Source: Gonapodya prolifera JEL478 (Eukaryota > Monoblepharomycota > Monoblepharidomycetes > Monoblepharidales > Gonapodyaceae). From it: a DNA stretch of 45,928 bases. Of this stretch, positions 1-10,808 are shown one piece after another; the stretch's first letter is position 1; each line of letters begins with the position of its first letter. The stretch covers positions 1-45,928 of the forward strand of contig KQ965849.1 of the NCBI GenBank assembly GCA_001574975.1, given 5' to 3'. Position numbers and translations under genes: made by a program. The notes under the pieces are model-generated. The model ran no database searches, was not told where the DNA came from, and worked only from the letters and a program-made list of their open reading frames with translations.

Positions 1-1103
1 AGTGTTTTAAAATATGTCATGTAAGTTGAAAATCAGAATTTTGAATGCATTAAAGCCAATTTCACATATTGTAGCACATTCCTAAATCGTGGTAATGGAA
101 GGGAGGCGAGGCGAGTTTTGGGTGTTACTCTCAACTCTCCTCCCCTCTTTTGGCTATGACCTTTTCAAGTTCCGAGGTGCAAAAATACACCTCTTTACTC
201 TGAAATGCAAGTCGAGGTGAGGGGAGTTGCGAGTTGCAAGGCATTTCTGAAAAACGTGAATCTTGGTGAGCTTTGGAAATGGTCAATGATAGGTCAGCTG
301 TATCTTCATCAAAATCTTTAATGGACAGTCACCTGACAAGGCGCAATGGCACTCATTACACTTGTGGGACATGGTTTCAGAAGTAACTTACTGGCTGTGC
401 CGGTAAGGATGGCCACTTGCTTGGCTTGTTGTTGTTGAAGTTACTGAGTATTTCTGAGTCAATAATGCTTTGCACCTTCAGTGAAAATTGCAATACGCCA
501 AGAGTTGCAAGGTTCTGCTCAGCAAGAGATATTGACGCAAATGTAAGCTGATGCCCTTCAAGATAAGTTTTCTGCATGGTGAGAGCAAGATTTGTCAGAA
601 GTTGTTCTGGTGGTATGGCAATGCTTGGGTGGCCATTTGCAAAAGTGCACAGGAAGAGCTTTTCACACTGAAGATGCTTTGCCACAGTCTAAAAATGCAG
701 GATAACTTTTGTGAGATGTTGCAGAACCAGAAACAGTCACAGTCCACAGTAGAATCAACTAAGGTGCTGCACCTGTTCCAAAACTTCACAATGATTAGTG
801 AGGTCCGACTGCAAGAACAGTCAATAGAATCATAATCTGCTCTGGAGAAAAAGGAACCCACTGAGATACCGTCATCAAAAAGTCTTTATTGGGGATGGAA
901 AGGGTTGGCTTGAAATCTGGCCCATCAATGGTACAGAACTTGACCGGTTGCTTTTGAAGCTGTACTTTACCACGATTTAAATTGCGTTTGGATTCTTATT
1001 CTCATTTCATTGGCGTGAACTGACACAATATGAAATGTGTCGCACAAGTATTCACGCTCGACTGGACCGATAATGTCGAAGCTGGGCTCGAGGTAGAAAT
1101 TAA
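1..1103. other. Gene-poor left edge
   Basis: I see no recognisable gene. The first 250 bases are purine/pyrimidine-biased and rich in GAGGTG and GAGTTGC words. A 102-codon minus-strand frame (377-685) has protein-like composition but matches no family I know and has no clear splice partners. It could be a remnant of an older gene or transposon cut off by the window edge. Confidence 0.4.
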
Positions 1104-1205
1104 GTGACTACGATGCGTGGCGATGTGCGGGAAGTTTCCCGCAACACTCGATCGTCAAACCCAACACCACCAAACTTTGGCTGCGAACTTCCTTCCAACT
1201 CCGCA

Positions 1206-2614
1206 ATGCCCGGTCTTTCTTCCAGTTCTGTCTCAAAGGCTCCGCCTAAGCCGAAAAAGACGCTCGTGTCGCTCCCCCCGACGTGCTCGCTAAAGGACGC
1301 GATCGCGGCCTTGGAGAGAGACGGAGCAGTCATTGTGCAAGGCTTGATATCTCAGGAAGATGCGAACACAATCTCGAATGACATGGAGCCCTTTCTAAAG
1401 CTCGCCGGAGCTTCAAACAGTGAGTCACTATGATCGAAGCTTCAATACACACTTCAAGCACCAATACACTACGCTAGATGACTTTGCCGGATTCCAGACA
1501 TTCCGGAGTGGAGCTCTTGCCGCCCGATCATCGACATTCAACTCCAAAGTACTGCTCAACCCCAGTACGTCGTCCTCGCGCGTTGTCTTTCCCCAGACAT
1601 CTATTTGAGAACCAATACACTTTGCCATCAGTCTTCCTAGGACTAGCAGAGCACACGCTTGCAAAGTGGTGCGAGCGGTTCCACATCATGGCAACGCAGG
1701 TGATCAAAATTATGCCTGGTGAAAAGGCGCAAGAGTTCCATCGAGACCGTCAAGCGTGGGGCACTGACCTACTCGGCGATCAAGTTGAGCCTCAGGTGAG
1801 CGATGCATGACAAGGCACAGGCCAGGTCAAGTCGACGCCTCATGCTCGATTGCTCAGAGGACTAACAATGCCTCTTATATAGCTGGCTTCTATCTGGGCG
1901 TTGTCGGAATTCACTAAAGAGAACGGTGCAACTCGCATTGGTAAGTGTCCATTTGTCCACGTCCAGTGAGCCCGCCTGCCGTGCAACATACCGATTTTCC
2001 TCATTGCAGTCCCCGGCACGCACAAACGCCCCCTCGACTACGGCTTGAAGCCCACAGAGGACGACGTCTGCTATGCAGAAATGCCCAAGGGCAGCGCCGT
2101 GTTCTACACCGGCTCTGCGATTCACTCGGGTGGTGCGAATGTGACCAAAGATGTTCCCAGGGTTGGAATGCATGTGAGCTTTGCTGCAGGTGAGTCGTGA
2201 TGTCGACTGGAGACAATGGTCATGTCATAGCATGAATGTGACTCCTATTGGTTGTATACCACAACTGCGACGTTTACCTCCTGCAGCATGGCTCAGACAA
2301 GAAGAAAACCAATACTTGTCAGTTCCACCCGGCATCGCAAAGACTCTGGATATTCGGGTGCAGGAACTTCTCGGGTAGTGAGTCTTCACCGGAGCTTTCA
2401 CGTACCCATGATATATTCAACGGCGAAAATTCTCGTATCCACCAGTGCAATGGCAGACAAGGCCCTCGGATACTTCTCCCCCCCACGTCTCAACGACATT
2501 CCGACAGACGTCGAGAACCACGAAGCGTTTGGGGGAAATGACACGGTGTCGCCAGAATTTGCGCTGGGTCGGAGGCCCAGGAAAGAAGCGGGGTTTGTGA
2601 AGTTGAAGTTGTAA
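1206..2614 (+). CDS. Phytanoyl-CoA dioxygenase (PhyH)-family oxygenase
   Basis: Seven exons fit together in frame: 1206-1419, 1478-1564, 1632-1795, 1883-1940, 2010-2189, 2287-2377 and 2446-2614, giving about 320 residues, a normal size for fungal PhyH-like proteins. Family knowledge: these are Fe(II)/2-oxoglutarate oxygenases with a double-stranded beta-helix fold. The iron ligands are visible as His-Arg-Asp in EFHRDRQAWG (exon 3) and a distal His in AIHSGGAN. The Arg of PRVG (exon 5) is the likely 2-oxoglutarate anchor. The N-terminal half carries SGALAARSSTF, where related proteins have a similar Gly-Ala-Leu-x-Ala-Arg-Ser stretch. An in-frame ATG at 1104 would add 34 residues. I prefer 1206 because MPGLSSSSVSK leads directly into the conserved helix. 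Substrate is unknown; fungal members range from lipid to toxin or alkaloid oxidation. It converges on the alkyltransferase gene with 81 bases between stops. Confidence 0.88.
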
Positions 2615-2695
2615 TGGTAAGAAAGATTTTGAGTAATTATTTTATGTACATTCCTCGCTCTCTTTGATAGAGGATTAGTCGTGATTTTAAATCCA

Positions 2696-3415
2696 TCACA
2701 CTCTTTTCCGTCGCTTATTTTCCACACCATCACCTGCCCCCGAAAGTGACCTCTTCTTTCCTCGCATCACACAATCACTCGAACAATCACGAAGCGCAAC
2801 GGTCTTCCCGCTCCGCTCCCACTCAAGAAGCCACCGCTTCCGCTCAATTCCCCCGCCGTATCCCGTCAAGGACCCATCCTTACCGACGATTCGGTGGCAC
2901 GGGATGATGATACTGATTGGATTCTTTCCGTTTGCTTTCAAAGAACGTTTGGCGTTGACTCCAAGCAACAAAACATACGACGTTCGCTCACCTGCCCCAA
3001 CAGCTCGACACGCCTTCGTCGTCCCCGCCACCCGCACCGAAAGCTCCTCGTACGAGATGGCCTTGCCGCACTCCACCTTGCGGACCTCCGCCCATACTTT
3101 GCGGTAGAATGGGGTGCCCCAGACGCTCAAATCAAGCACTAGTTTGTCAAAAACATCGTTCTTGGACGCGCTATCGTCCGATCGGAAGTATGTTTCAAGC
3201 TTCTCGGTCACGGAGATGAGAAATGAGACTTCTGGGTCCTCACGGCGCGATTGGAGTGCGCTTTGTGGGACGAATTCCGACACGATCGCGGGTTTGAGTT
3301 TGAACAGGGCCAGTTGGAGCTTCGACGGTGGACCGAAATCAGCATAGCAGATGCCTTTGGAGTTGGCAGCGATGCAAAGGTCCCCGATTGGTGAGGGAAG
3401 AGAGGCGTGTTTCAT
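2696..3415 (-). CDS. Methylated-DNA--[protein]-cysteine S-methyltransferase (O6-alkylguanine-DNA alkyltransferase)
   Basis: This is a suicide DNA-repair protein that moves methyl groups from O6-methylguanine to its own cysteine. The active-site motif PCHRIVG is present, preceded by GKNPISIII and followed by LTGYGGGIERKRWLLEWE, the classic C-terminal domain. The helix-turn-helix region reads WAEVRKVECGKAISYEELS with the arginine-finger context RAVGA. The uninterrupted frame from 3415 to 2696 is 239 codons, but 19 of them (2935-2991) interrupt the block that should read AVGAANGKNP. That stretch has a GTGAGC donor and an AAAG acceptor and is almost certainly a 57-nt intron, leaving about 220 residues. 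The C-terminal tail after the repair domain is basic (GKKRS and NKRRKRV) and could be a nuclear localisation signal (inference). Confidence 0.93.
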   Translation of the reverse strand: MKHASLPSPIGDLCIAANSKGICYADFGPPSKLQLALFKLKPAIVSEFVPQSALQSRREDPEVSFLISVTEKLETYFRSDDSASKNDVFDKLVLDLSVWGTPFYRKVWAEVRKVECGKAISYEELSVRVAGTTKACRAVGAGERTSYVLLLGVNAKRSLKANGKNPISIIIPCHRIVGKDGSLTGYGGGIERKRWLLEWERSGKTVALRDCSSDCVMRGKKRSLSGAGDGVENKRRKRV

Positions 3416-3833
3416 TAGTTACAGCCTTCCAAAGATTTGAAGCGAACCCGCACAGTAGACCAGCCAATAAGGCTGTTTGAATCAGTTGACTCCCAGAGTT
3501 TATTTGAATATATACACATTCACCTTCTTTTAATGGTCCTCACGCCTTCCATGGCATCATTCGATAGACATGAAATTATGGGCGTCGATCCAAACTCATT
3601 ACATTCTTGTCGCTCTCGATGTACACATAAGGTTTTGGTGGTGCGTTATTTCTTGTGTGTGGTGTCTGAAAAGAAGCCTCAGGGCGGGGTCACCCAGCAG
3701 CCGCTCGCCGACATTGGAATATAATCAATTGAAGCTTTTCACAGTGAGGAGGTGACGATGGAAAAGAGTAAGCGCCCCCCGCTCTATTCATTAATCTAAT
3801 GTGCGCCTCTCTGGGTCTCTTCAGCCACGCGAA
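3416..3833. other. Intergenic region upstream of the alkyltransferase gene
   Basis: This should contain the alkyltransferase promoter (minus strand). Short plus-strand frames here have no family features. A TATATACACA stretch lies near 3509 but is on the wrong side to judge with confidence. Nothing else is supported. Confidence 0.4.
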
Positions 3834-4095
3834 ATGGAAACCCTTCCACGTGAGCTGCGCTACCGAATATTTCGAATGCTGCCTCCATCAGTCTTCTACG
3901 GAGTTATTCCCCGCGTCGGTAGAAGCTGGTGGACTGACCAACGCAAAGCACTTCCGAGAAATCTCGGAAGAGTGGGCGTTTCGGTATATCTGGCACTTTG
4001 CCAGTGGATTCCCTAGAATTCCCTGGTTTGCCTTCCGAATCTACACTACCCAGACCTCGAGGACATCCAGGGCTGGCACTGGTGGACTTAGTCTC
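3834..4095 (+). pseudogene. F-box-like protein fragment, probably decayed
   Basis: From ATG at 3834 the frame reads METLPRELRYRIFRMLPP and then SVFYGVIPRVGRSW, a good match to the F-box pattern (Leu-Pro-x-Glu-Leu, then Ile-Phe, then Leu-Pro-Pro, then a buried Trp). F-box proteins normally recruit substrates to SCF ubiquitin ligases through Skp1. The frame stops at 4016. Protein-like segments then continue in other frames: AFRYIWHFASGF around 3976-4010 and LEDIQGWHWW ending in a stop near 4091. No splice pair I tried joins them cleanly, so I read it as frameshifted remains, though a short intron-rich gene is possible. A second F-box gene in the window (20122 onward) has the same kind of domain but is not a close copy. 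Confidence 0.5.
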
Positions 4096-4931
4096 CCGAT
4101 GCACGAGTTTTTCTTGGGTGATCGTTGGTGTCGCCGATCAGATGCAGGTGGAAAAGCCGATGGAACAGTCTCACTTCCGCACTGGTGGTTGAAGGAATTT
4201 TTGAGCTTGTCCAGTTGTGTGGCCGTTTCGTCGCGGGACAGTGGAAGGAAAGATCGAGGTGATCCCAAAGCAAAGACCTGTTCCACCACGAAGGACAAGG
4301 TGACCTATCTCGAGGGCCAATCGCACGTTGAAGGGCTTCTCTTTCCCAATCTCAGCGTCCGCCGAGCGCCGAGTGTAAGCCGCCCGCCCTTGTGCCCTTC
4401 CACCGGGCTCGTCCCCCTCCGATGTTGTTTTGTTTTCCGCCTCAAAGCCTCAACGACCTCAAAGCGGATCAACCAGGTCTCCGAACGAAAAAACAACGAT
4501 CGCAACACTAGTCTCTTAGCGTGTAGAGAAATACAACTGGTCTCAAAGATTTAGAGCTCATAGTAGAATTACATAAAGATGTGTAGTGCTCACAGCTTCC
4601 AGCTCCAGCCAAGCTCCCCTGAGCCCCAATTCCCGCCACCCCCACCCTCGCGGAAGCAGGACAGTCTATTTTCTTCTCTTGTTCTCGTTTTTATTTCCGC
4701 GGAATATTTGCAATCTCGCCTTCCGGGGTAAGCCCGGCAAAAATCGAGATCACGAACTCAACTTCTATTTGCACCGACTGGCGCCGCAGGACACAACAGA
4801 GGCGGAGAACCGATACCCAGCCACCAAATTGCCGGAGACTACAAGCGGAGGAATACCTTCGCGCTAGGAAGACGGAAGATTGGATCAGTCGCGTAGAAGA
4901 CACCGGCGACCGCTTCACTCATCAAAGGGCG
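4096..4931. other. Intergenic region, 5' flank of the TCP11-like gene
   Basis: A frame stays open to 4554, but its composition (Ser, Arg, Pro, no motif) looks like chance in a GC-rich stretch or the tail of the F-box remnant. From 4600 the sequence is C-rich (runs of CCC and CACCC), as expected for the promoter/5' leader of the gene starting at 4932. No clear TATA box is seen. Confidence 0.4.
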
Positions 4932-7155
4932 ATGGCAGACCTCCCTGACGGATTCGTGGGCAACGATGGGGTCGCATCGGACATGCGCGGAGCTGTACAC
5001 GCCGTTCCACCGTCGCACGATGGCAGAGGGTCGCCCTGCGGGCCCTCCCCGGCTTTGACTCTGGACCAGCCCCGCGACGCTGCGACAATCCCTCAATCTC
5101 AGGGTCAAAAATTCTCGGTACAGGTGGGAAGTTCCAGCTCGAAGCACGTGATTTTTGCCCTGTTCCAAGGTGGAACGATGATGGGGCTCCCTGAGCACCA
5201 ATCTCGCCGTGAGTCCGACTCGTTGATTGAGAGTCTTGACCTCGCAACTCCTTTTGTGCTGAGAGCATCTCGGTCAAAGTTCCGGGATAGACTGCGGCGA
5301 GGTATGGTGCATTTCGTTTCGTACATCACCCTCCAGCTAAAAAGTTGCTGCAGGTTTCGTACCTTACACCTTGGACACCCTTCGACACGGAAAGAGACGA
5401 GGGCTCGAGAAGCGGGAACTTCCAAACTGGAGTACGCATGTCTGCGAAGCTCGGAACCCAAGCACATCCTGTCTGCACCACCACGAGACAACATCCCCAG
5501 GTTGTCGGCTTACCTTTTCGGAAAACCTTACCTGGCACCACGTTCACGACTCGAGCTCCATCTCCCACACCTTCCCTCAACCTTCCAACCCATCTCCCGG
5601 CTACGACTGGTCCTTGCCAAACTGCTCCCTATGTTCCGCCATCCACCCCTACGTCTCAAACCCCACTCCGGACACGCCTGTCCCCGCCGCCGTTCTTCCC
5701 TTCCTCCCCCCGATATCCCGCTTCACTCTCCGCGAACTCGACCTCGCGTGCGTGCAAGCAAACCTCCAACTCCGGCACGACCTCTACTTCGACCCGCACC
5801 TGCACTACCAGCCCACGGTCCGTGACGCCGCGGCTCAGAAGCGGTACGATGCTTACTGGGACCACGTGACCACCAACCTCTCCAAGTCGCCCTGGCTCCT
5901 CTCCCTCATTGTGAACGAATGCCACTGCATCCTCCGGGAAATTGTGCCCCCTACAGCCATCCCCTCCATCGACGAGTTCTTCGATGACGCACGCGTGGCA
6001 CCCAAAAATGCCGCGGGCTTTCTTGACTGCCAAGCTGTGGTGGCCGGTGTGTGTCAGCTGCTCAAAGTCCATTGCGCACCCGCACGGGACGCGGCGGTAG
6101 AGGCTTTGAAGGATGAGGGCAAGGAGAAGAAGTGGGGTACATTTTTCAAGCATCTGTTTGAGCTGTTGGAGATCATGAAGCTGGTGAGTATTCGCTTTGT
6201 CGTGTATCTTGGCCCCCTGTGGTGTTCGAGCCCTCACCGTCTAATTCCTGTACACCTTCAGGACCTCGCCAACCACCACGTCCGCATTCTGCGCCCCCAC
6301 GTCCTAACCACTGTCCAAACGACCGAGTGGTCCTGGTTCCAGCAACAGCTCTCCTCCGGTCGGATCAAACTGACCAACACCACTCGCTGGCTCCGCGCGG
6401 CGTGGAAGCTGTACACATCCAAGGACAGGAACACCACACCCCTCACAGTCGGGTCCACGGAGTTCTTCCACTTCGCCTTCCTCCACCTCGTCGGCGGCGA
6501 TCCCTCATCTGATTCAGCTGCACCCTGTCACCGCTCGCCCACGGCAATCCCCGAGACATGCGCGTTCGACACGGCCCGTCTGTCCACACTACAGCGGGAA
6601 TGGAACGAACTCACGGGCGCCGCATGTGTAACTCTGGTGTTCCGGCAGCTCGCGAACGTGAACGAGACGGTTCCCGAGGAGCGGATGGACGAGTTTCGAC
6701 GCACCCTGGCGGACTTGGTCAAGGGAGGTACGACGACGCATCACCTCGCGGTCCATATCGCGACGTTTTTGCAGCAGCCAAAACCATCGGAGGTGGATGG
6801 TGCCTCAGAGCCGCGACCCCCGGTCGACGACACCCTCGTAACCACCGCCCGCACCCTGCTCACCACCCACCTGCAACTCGCTAGCCCCGTCTTCCGGCGT
6901 GTGCACTCCCTCATCGGTTCCGCAGTCCTGGACGTCATGGAGGGCAGAGCGCCCGACCCGGAGACGATTCGCACGGGGGGACTCTGCAGGTTTGGCGCGC
7001 AGGTAGTCGAGCTTGGGCGGCGGATGCTATGCGTGGCGGACTTGAACAGACGGACGTACGCTGGCGGGGTTTACGCGAGCGTCGTGAAGGATTTTTTCGA
7101 GAGTGCTGATGGCGCTGATGGTGATGGAGCGGAGGGGACGCCTTTGCAAGCTTGA
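4932..7155 (+). CDS. T-complex protein 11 (TCP11)/SOK1-family protein
   Basis: My model is three exons: 4932-5301, 5354-6183 and 6262-7155, about 697 residues. Family knowledge: yeast SOK1 suppresses loss of cAMP-dependent protein kinase and mouse TCP11 acts in sperm cAMP signalling; the biochemical activity is not established. Evidence is the long alpha-helical body: FRDRLRRGFVPY spans the first splice join, then CHCILREIVPP, FKHLFELLEIMKL, DLANHHVRILRPHV and WSWFQQQL, the pattern of the Tcp11 domain. The C-terminal third is helical with an acidic end (ADGADGDGAEG). The second intron (6184-6261) is 78 nt, in frame and stop-free. The low-complexity part between about residues 140 and 200 (5420-5650) may hide one more intron. 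The ATG at 4932 is the first in frame; the N-terminal 100 residues look disordered. Confidence 0.82.
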
Positions 7156-7456
7156 GAATTCCACGACCCCCACCGTGTGCATGCGTGGACGTGAAGTTGT
7201 GGGATAAGAAAGCAACGTTGTTCTCTTGGTAAATTTACGTATATAGTTTCTTACGCACTTTGGCCTTGCCACGTTTTACGTATTTTTGGATATTCACTGT
7301 ATTGTTCAATCTCGCATAATTACACGGTATAAACTCCTCCGAAGTCGTTGAGAGAATAGCGAGAAGGGTTTTAAATGCTACATCAATTATATGGATGGGA
7401 TATTCTTACAACAAACGAGAACTAACATTACTACCCCCAATTACAAGTCGATCCAC
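7156..7456. other. Convergent intergenic spacer
   Basis: This is AT-rich spacer between the 3' ends of the TCP11-like gene (+) and MFS gene A (-). It should hold both polyadenylation regions. I see no gene in it. Confidence 0.5.
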
Positions 7457-10400
7457 TCACACAGGTGCCATATCCACCCCTCCCTCCGCCTTCTTCTGCA
7501 GCCTATTCCGCTTGAGCAAAAAGCTAAAACCGCCCGATCAGTACCGACAGGCCAAACAAAACCACACCTCGCGCACTACTTACCTCGCCAAAAACAGCGC
7601 ACCACCCGTCGCCACCGCAGTCTTGAACACCAGTGACAGGGAGTCTGTAAACGCCGTCGTGATGGGCTCCAGGAGTATGGCGGGTAAGGTCCCGGTGTCG
7701 ACAGCGGCGTGGATTTTCGAGGGGTTGTTTTTCACGAACTCGATCAAGGTGGCGGAGGGCAGGACGGACTCGAGTTTGGAGGAGAGAGCGTTGGAGAAGA
7801 TGGTGCCGTTGACTTGAGTGGGAGAAGTGTGAAGTGAGACGGCCGTTTACTTAGGTGCCAGTAATTATCACCAAAGAGCGACCTCGGAGAACTCACTGGC
7901 GATCCCAAACACAGCGCCCAAGATTTGGAAGAACGAGAAGCTCGCTAAATATTCACGAGTGGGAAAACAATCAGCCACTGATGGCCGGCCACGGAAGCGT
8001 CGCAGGTGCGAGCGACGCCAACTACAACTCACAGATCATAGTGGCGAGTTGCCGTGGCTCAACCACGCCTTGGCCGCTACGGAGATAAAGATGGTGAGGC
8101 GCCATTTTGCGTGCACGCGTAGAGTCGCTCGGATCTCACTTAAGGTTGATACTTTGAATCTACAGACGCGCACAACAAAAGTCATTCATCGATCCCCACC
8201 GTCCACACCGGCCCCCTGCACGACAACTCACATTCAATCCCATCCCCACCCCGGCCACAACCAAATATCCAATCTGCATCCCGGGCCCACTCGTCGCATT
8301 CATCATCGAGATCAATCCTGCGCCCACCATGATAATTGCCGCGCCGACGTGGATGAAGGGCGTCGTGTACCCCGTTTTGGAGATGGCGATCCCGGACGTT
8401 ATGGCGAGGAAGACGAGACCGAGGATGAGCGGAATAGTGTGGATACCGGCTTCGGTGGCTGTTTTGGAGGGATGGGGGAGGGGGTGATGAGGTGAATGGG
8501 AAAGGGAGCGACGGGGGAGGAGACGTACCGGTATTGCCATTGACGACTTGGAAGTATATGGGGAGGTAGTACGATCTGTGAACGTGATGGGATGGAAGAG
8601 TCGTGAGGTGATCCGCCCGGGACAAGCAAGATTTGTGTTCCTTCTGACTTACATGGAGAAGAAGGTCATTCCCAGGAACTACATCATGTCCCAGTGTTCG
8701 TACCACAACACCGGACCGTCAGCACTGCTCGTCAACCCTCCTCGAAACCCGTCACCACTCACAAACGCGCACACCCACACCGCGATCACGTAACGGTTCT
8801 CCCACAGCTCGCGCGGGATCAAGGGGTGTTTCACGAACTAGAGTCATCGAAACGAGTGTAGCGTGAGGTGATTGTGAGAGCGGTGAAAACGGTGAGAGCA
8901 GTACGAGCGGTGAGAGCATTTAGTAAGGAAAAGGAGGGCCGGAACGTACTTTAACCTCGACGACAGCAAACACGACAGCGCTGACGACCGCGAGGACGAT
9001 CATCGATATGATTGGGGCTGAGTTCCATGGGTAGCTGTTGCGCACGGTGCGACGTTTGGAGATCGTTTTTGGTCAGTCTTAGGTGAACAAGAACCGGAAG
9101 AGGGGCGGGTTGGGGAAAGGCTGTACTCACTCGCCACCCCCCGCCGTCAAAGCGTACACGATCAGTACGGCCGCGGCGGAGAGCCAGAACGTGCCGAGGA
9201 GGTCGATTTTGGCGAGTTTGGCACGGATGTCGCCTTGGGGCTGTGTCGGGGGTGAAGGGGTGTGATAAGTGATGAGTGTTGGGGAAAAGAAAGGGAAGGC
9301 AAAGGAAAGGGGCGAGACTCACAATAGGAAGCCTGAGGTACACAAACACGACAAACACCGTGAGTGCTCCGACGGGGAGGTTTATGAGGAAGCACCTGTG
9401 GGTGAGACGAGTGTCGTGGCAGGCGGCGGCGCACGCGGATGAGACATGAGTGAGTGAGGTTGGAGTGAGCGTGGGGGTGAAGATGCAAAGGGACAAGCGG
9501 CCGGGACGTACCATCGCCAGGAGAGCTTGTCGGTGAAGGCTCCGCCCACTGGAAAGTGTCGAGGGGAGAGGTTAGTCAAGGCAGAGAGGGGGTGTGGAGA
9601 AGGGAGAGGGGGGACTTACTGAGGGGACCTGAGAAGGACGAAAAAAGCGAAGTAGATTAAACGTCTGGTCGGTAACAAGAGCATGAGTAGGAAAACGACC
9701 AAACACGCACCAGCGACACTCGCGAGACCGAAACACGCTCCGATAATGCCTTGGAATTTTGGGCGGTCGCGGAGTGGGACGACGTCTGGCAAGCCCCCGG
9801 GTACGTCATGCAGATCGATCGAGAAGTAGAACAAGAACAAGAACAAGTATGAGTATGTTGGGGGCGGGAGAGGGGTTCGAGGGGAAGTGGTGAATGGGGA
9901 GAGGGAAGAGGGGCTCACCGGATATGATGATGATGACCTGGAGCGGGAGAGGTGGTGTGTGAGAATGATGAAGGGTTGTAAGGCAGAAGGAAGGAACATG
10001 TACCATCGGAAGCATTCCGCCACCTCCGAGCCCAGCGACCGCCTAAGGAGGGAAATAAATCGTCAGTCAAAACTCGAAGCTCTTCCCTTATAAATGATAT
10101 CGTGGTCTCACCCTCCCAACAATTAGCACGGGCATACTCGGGGCCAGTCCACATATCAGCGACCCAGCCTCGAAGAGTGTGATACCGACGATGAAGACGG
10201 GTTTACGGCCAAAGATGTCTGCGAGTTTGCCGTATGTGGGTATGAGCGGCGTGGAGGCGAGGAAGTAGGCTGTTCCCTATGTGATTTGGGGAGTGTCAAC
10301 CGATGGTGTAAAGGGAGACGATAGGGAAAGAGGAGAAGAGTGCTTACGATCCAGCTTAGACCGGAGAAGGTCTTGAAGTCTGTGACGATTGCTGGGATTG

Positions 10401-10808
10401 CGACTGCGACGACTGCATGAAGGGGATGCAGAGATGTCATTGATTGGAGACTGGCAGGGGAAGCAAGCGACGCTCTTACTTGTTTGGTCAAGCTGTACGA
10501 TGTGGAATGAAAGAAATAGAATGAAACTGCGCCGAGTGCCAAGAAATGCCGATGCTCCCTACCGCCGCAAGAAACACCACCAGTGCCAGTCCAATAAAGA
10601 GCAGCCCAAACTGCACGGGCGTGTAGCTGAGTCCGTTCTCCGCCGTGCGCACGTTCGCCGCCCCCGTGTCCTTGCTGGCCGGCGGTGCCGCGTCTGCCTC
10701 TGCATCCTTGGCCTTTTCGTCGTCGGGTGCTGCAATGCCGACCACCGTCTCTTGTGACGCTTCTGCAGCCCGTGCGTCGCTCTGTGCCAGCTTGTCCGTC
10801 TCTGCCAT
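7457..10808 (-). CDS. DHA2-type MFS drug/proton antiporter, copy A
   Basis: This is a plasma- or vacuolar-membrane exporter of the 14-segment DHA2 class (family knowledge); the substrate cannot be read. Start ATG at 10808 (MAETDKLAQSDARAAE); stop at 7457. About 45 acidic, Ala-rich cytosolic residues precede the first membrane segment FGLLFIGLALVVFLAA. Hallmarks in order: LDQT on a 13-nt exon, VAVAIPAIVTDF, loop-2/3 motif A as GKLADIFGRKPVF, AVAGLGGGGMLPM, DVVPLRDRPKFQG, motif C-like GPLMGGAFTDKLSWRW, YYLPIYFQVVNGNT and TEAGIHTIPLIL. The coding region is split by about 15 introns or more. Exons 1-3 are 10563-10808, 10480-10492 and 10348-10412. Microexons of 19 nt (9919-9937) and 9 nt (9620-9628) follow. 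The C terminus ends RLQKKAEGGVDMAPV. All exons I checked join without frameshift, so it looks functional. It is closest to copy B. Confidence 0.9.
9620..9628 (-). other. 9-nt microexon of MFS copy A
   Basis: GTCCCCTCA is flanked by CAG upstream and GTAAGT downstream (minus strand). With neighbouring exons it completes Gly-Pro-Leu-Met before GGAFTDKLSWRW. Copy B has the same exon; copy D has it fused to the preceding exon. Confidence 0.75.
9919..9937 (-). other. 19-nt microexon of MFS copy A
   Basis: It encodes Val-Ile-Ile-Ile-Ile-Ser plus one base, between a CCAG acceptor and a GTGAGC donor (minus strand), and joins to DVVPLRDRP. The equivalent exon of copy B is also 19 nt. Confidence 0.75.
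10480..10492 (-). other. 13-nt microexon of MFS copy A (LDQT)
   Basis: CTTGACCAAACAA lies between a TACAG acceptor and a GTAAGA donor. It encodes Leu-Asp-Gln-Thr and the first base of Ile, the conserved acidic motif of membrane segment 1. Confidence 0.85.
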
